A stretch of DNA of 7,022 nucleotides from an uncultured bacterium. Its GTDB lineage: Bacteria > Cloacimonadota > Cloacimonadia > Cloacimonadales > Cloacimonadaceae. The notes beneath the pieces are model-generated. The model made no database searches, was not told the DNA's origin, and saw only the letters and a list, made by a program, of their open reading frames with translations. Location of the stretch: positions 1 to 7,022 of the forward strand of contig CALDSN010000094.1 of assembly GCA_937924555.1 (NCBI GenBank), read 5' to 3'. Both the position numbers and the translations under genes were made by a program. Below are positions 6,976-7,022 of the stretch, one piece after another (position 1 is the stretch's first letter; every line of letters starts with the position of its first letter).

Positions 6976-7022
6976 AGATCGGAAGAGCGTCGTGTAGGGA
7001 AAGAGTGTAGATCTCGGTGGTC
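6976..7022 (+). other. Illumina TruSeq adapter read-through (not biological)
   Basis: From 6976 the sequence begins AGATCGGAAGAGC and continues through GTCGTGTAGGG, AAAGAGTGT and AGATCTCGGTGGTC, matching from memory the reverse complement of the TruSeq universal adapter over all 47 bases. It happens to join ribD on a codon boundary, so it translates to RSEERRVGKECRSRW, a peptide recurrent in contaminated database entries. It should be trimmed. Confidence 0.98.

Noticed and set aside
6028..7022. RibD extending to the window end with a novel Arg-rich C-terminus
   Set aside because: The terminal 15 residues are encoded by adapter sequence.

Overview
This looks like the end of a metagenomic contig from an uncultured bacterium of the FCB group, most plausibly Cloacimonadota. 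The argument is indirect. The large secreted protein ends in a 'NHPNPFNPSTTISF'-type tail with a FlgD Ig-like / type IX sorting-like fold, which is abundant in Cloacimonadota and relatives. Base composition is intermediate, and there is no close marker gene to settle the lineage. All genes read on the + strand. The last 47 bases (6976-7022) are not biological: they are Illumina TruSeq adapter read-through, so real sequence ends at 6975.

Region 1 (1-656) holds two tightly coupled iron-sulfur genes. The C-terminal 36 codons of an upstream ferredoxin-like protein (2-112) end one base before the ATG of a membrane-anchored ferredoxin-like protein (114-656). The second protein contains an internally duplicated ferredoxin segment and should be able to hold three [4Fe-4S] clusters. 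Region 2 (657-937) is a 281-base intergenic stretch with a striking 65-69 base hairpin built from 11-base units, a weak candidate promoter, and a good ribosome binding site for the next gene.

Region 3 (938-3970) is one 1010-residue exported protein with about 16 repeats of roughly 55 residues (probably beta-propeller blades) and a C-terminal FlgD-like sorting or anchoring domain. A strong rho-independent terminator (3994-4029) closes this unit.

Region 4 (4093-6975) is a compact cluster of overlapping genes: ammonia-dependent NAD synthetase (nadE), a protein with a nine-cysteine N-terminus and C-terminal TPRs of unknown function, and the riboflavin enzyme RibD (GTG start, 3' end lost at the contig end). 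The gene overlaps (1 base and 8 bases) imply co-translation. This links NAD and flavin cofactor synthesis, with the cysteine-rich TPR protein as the least understood member. I do not see a mobile element, CRISPR array, tRNA or rRNA in the window.
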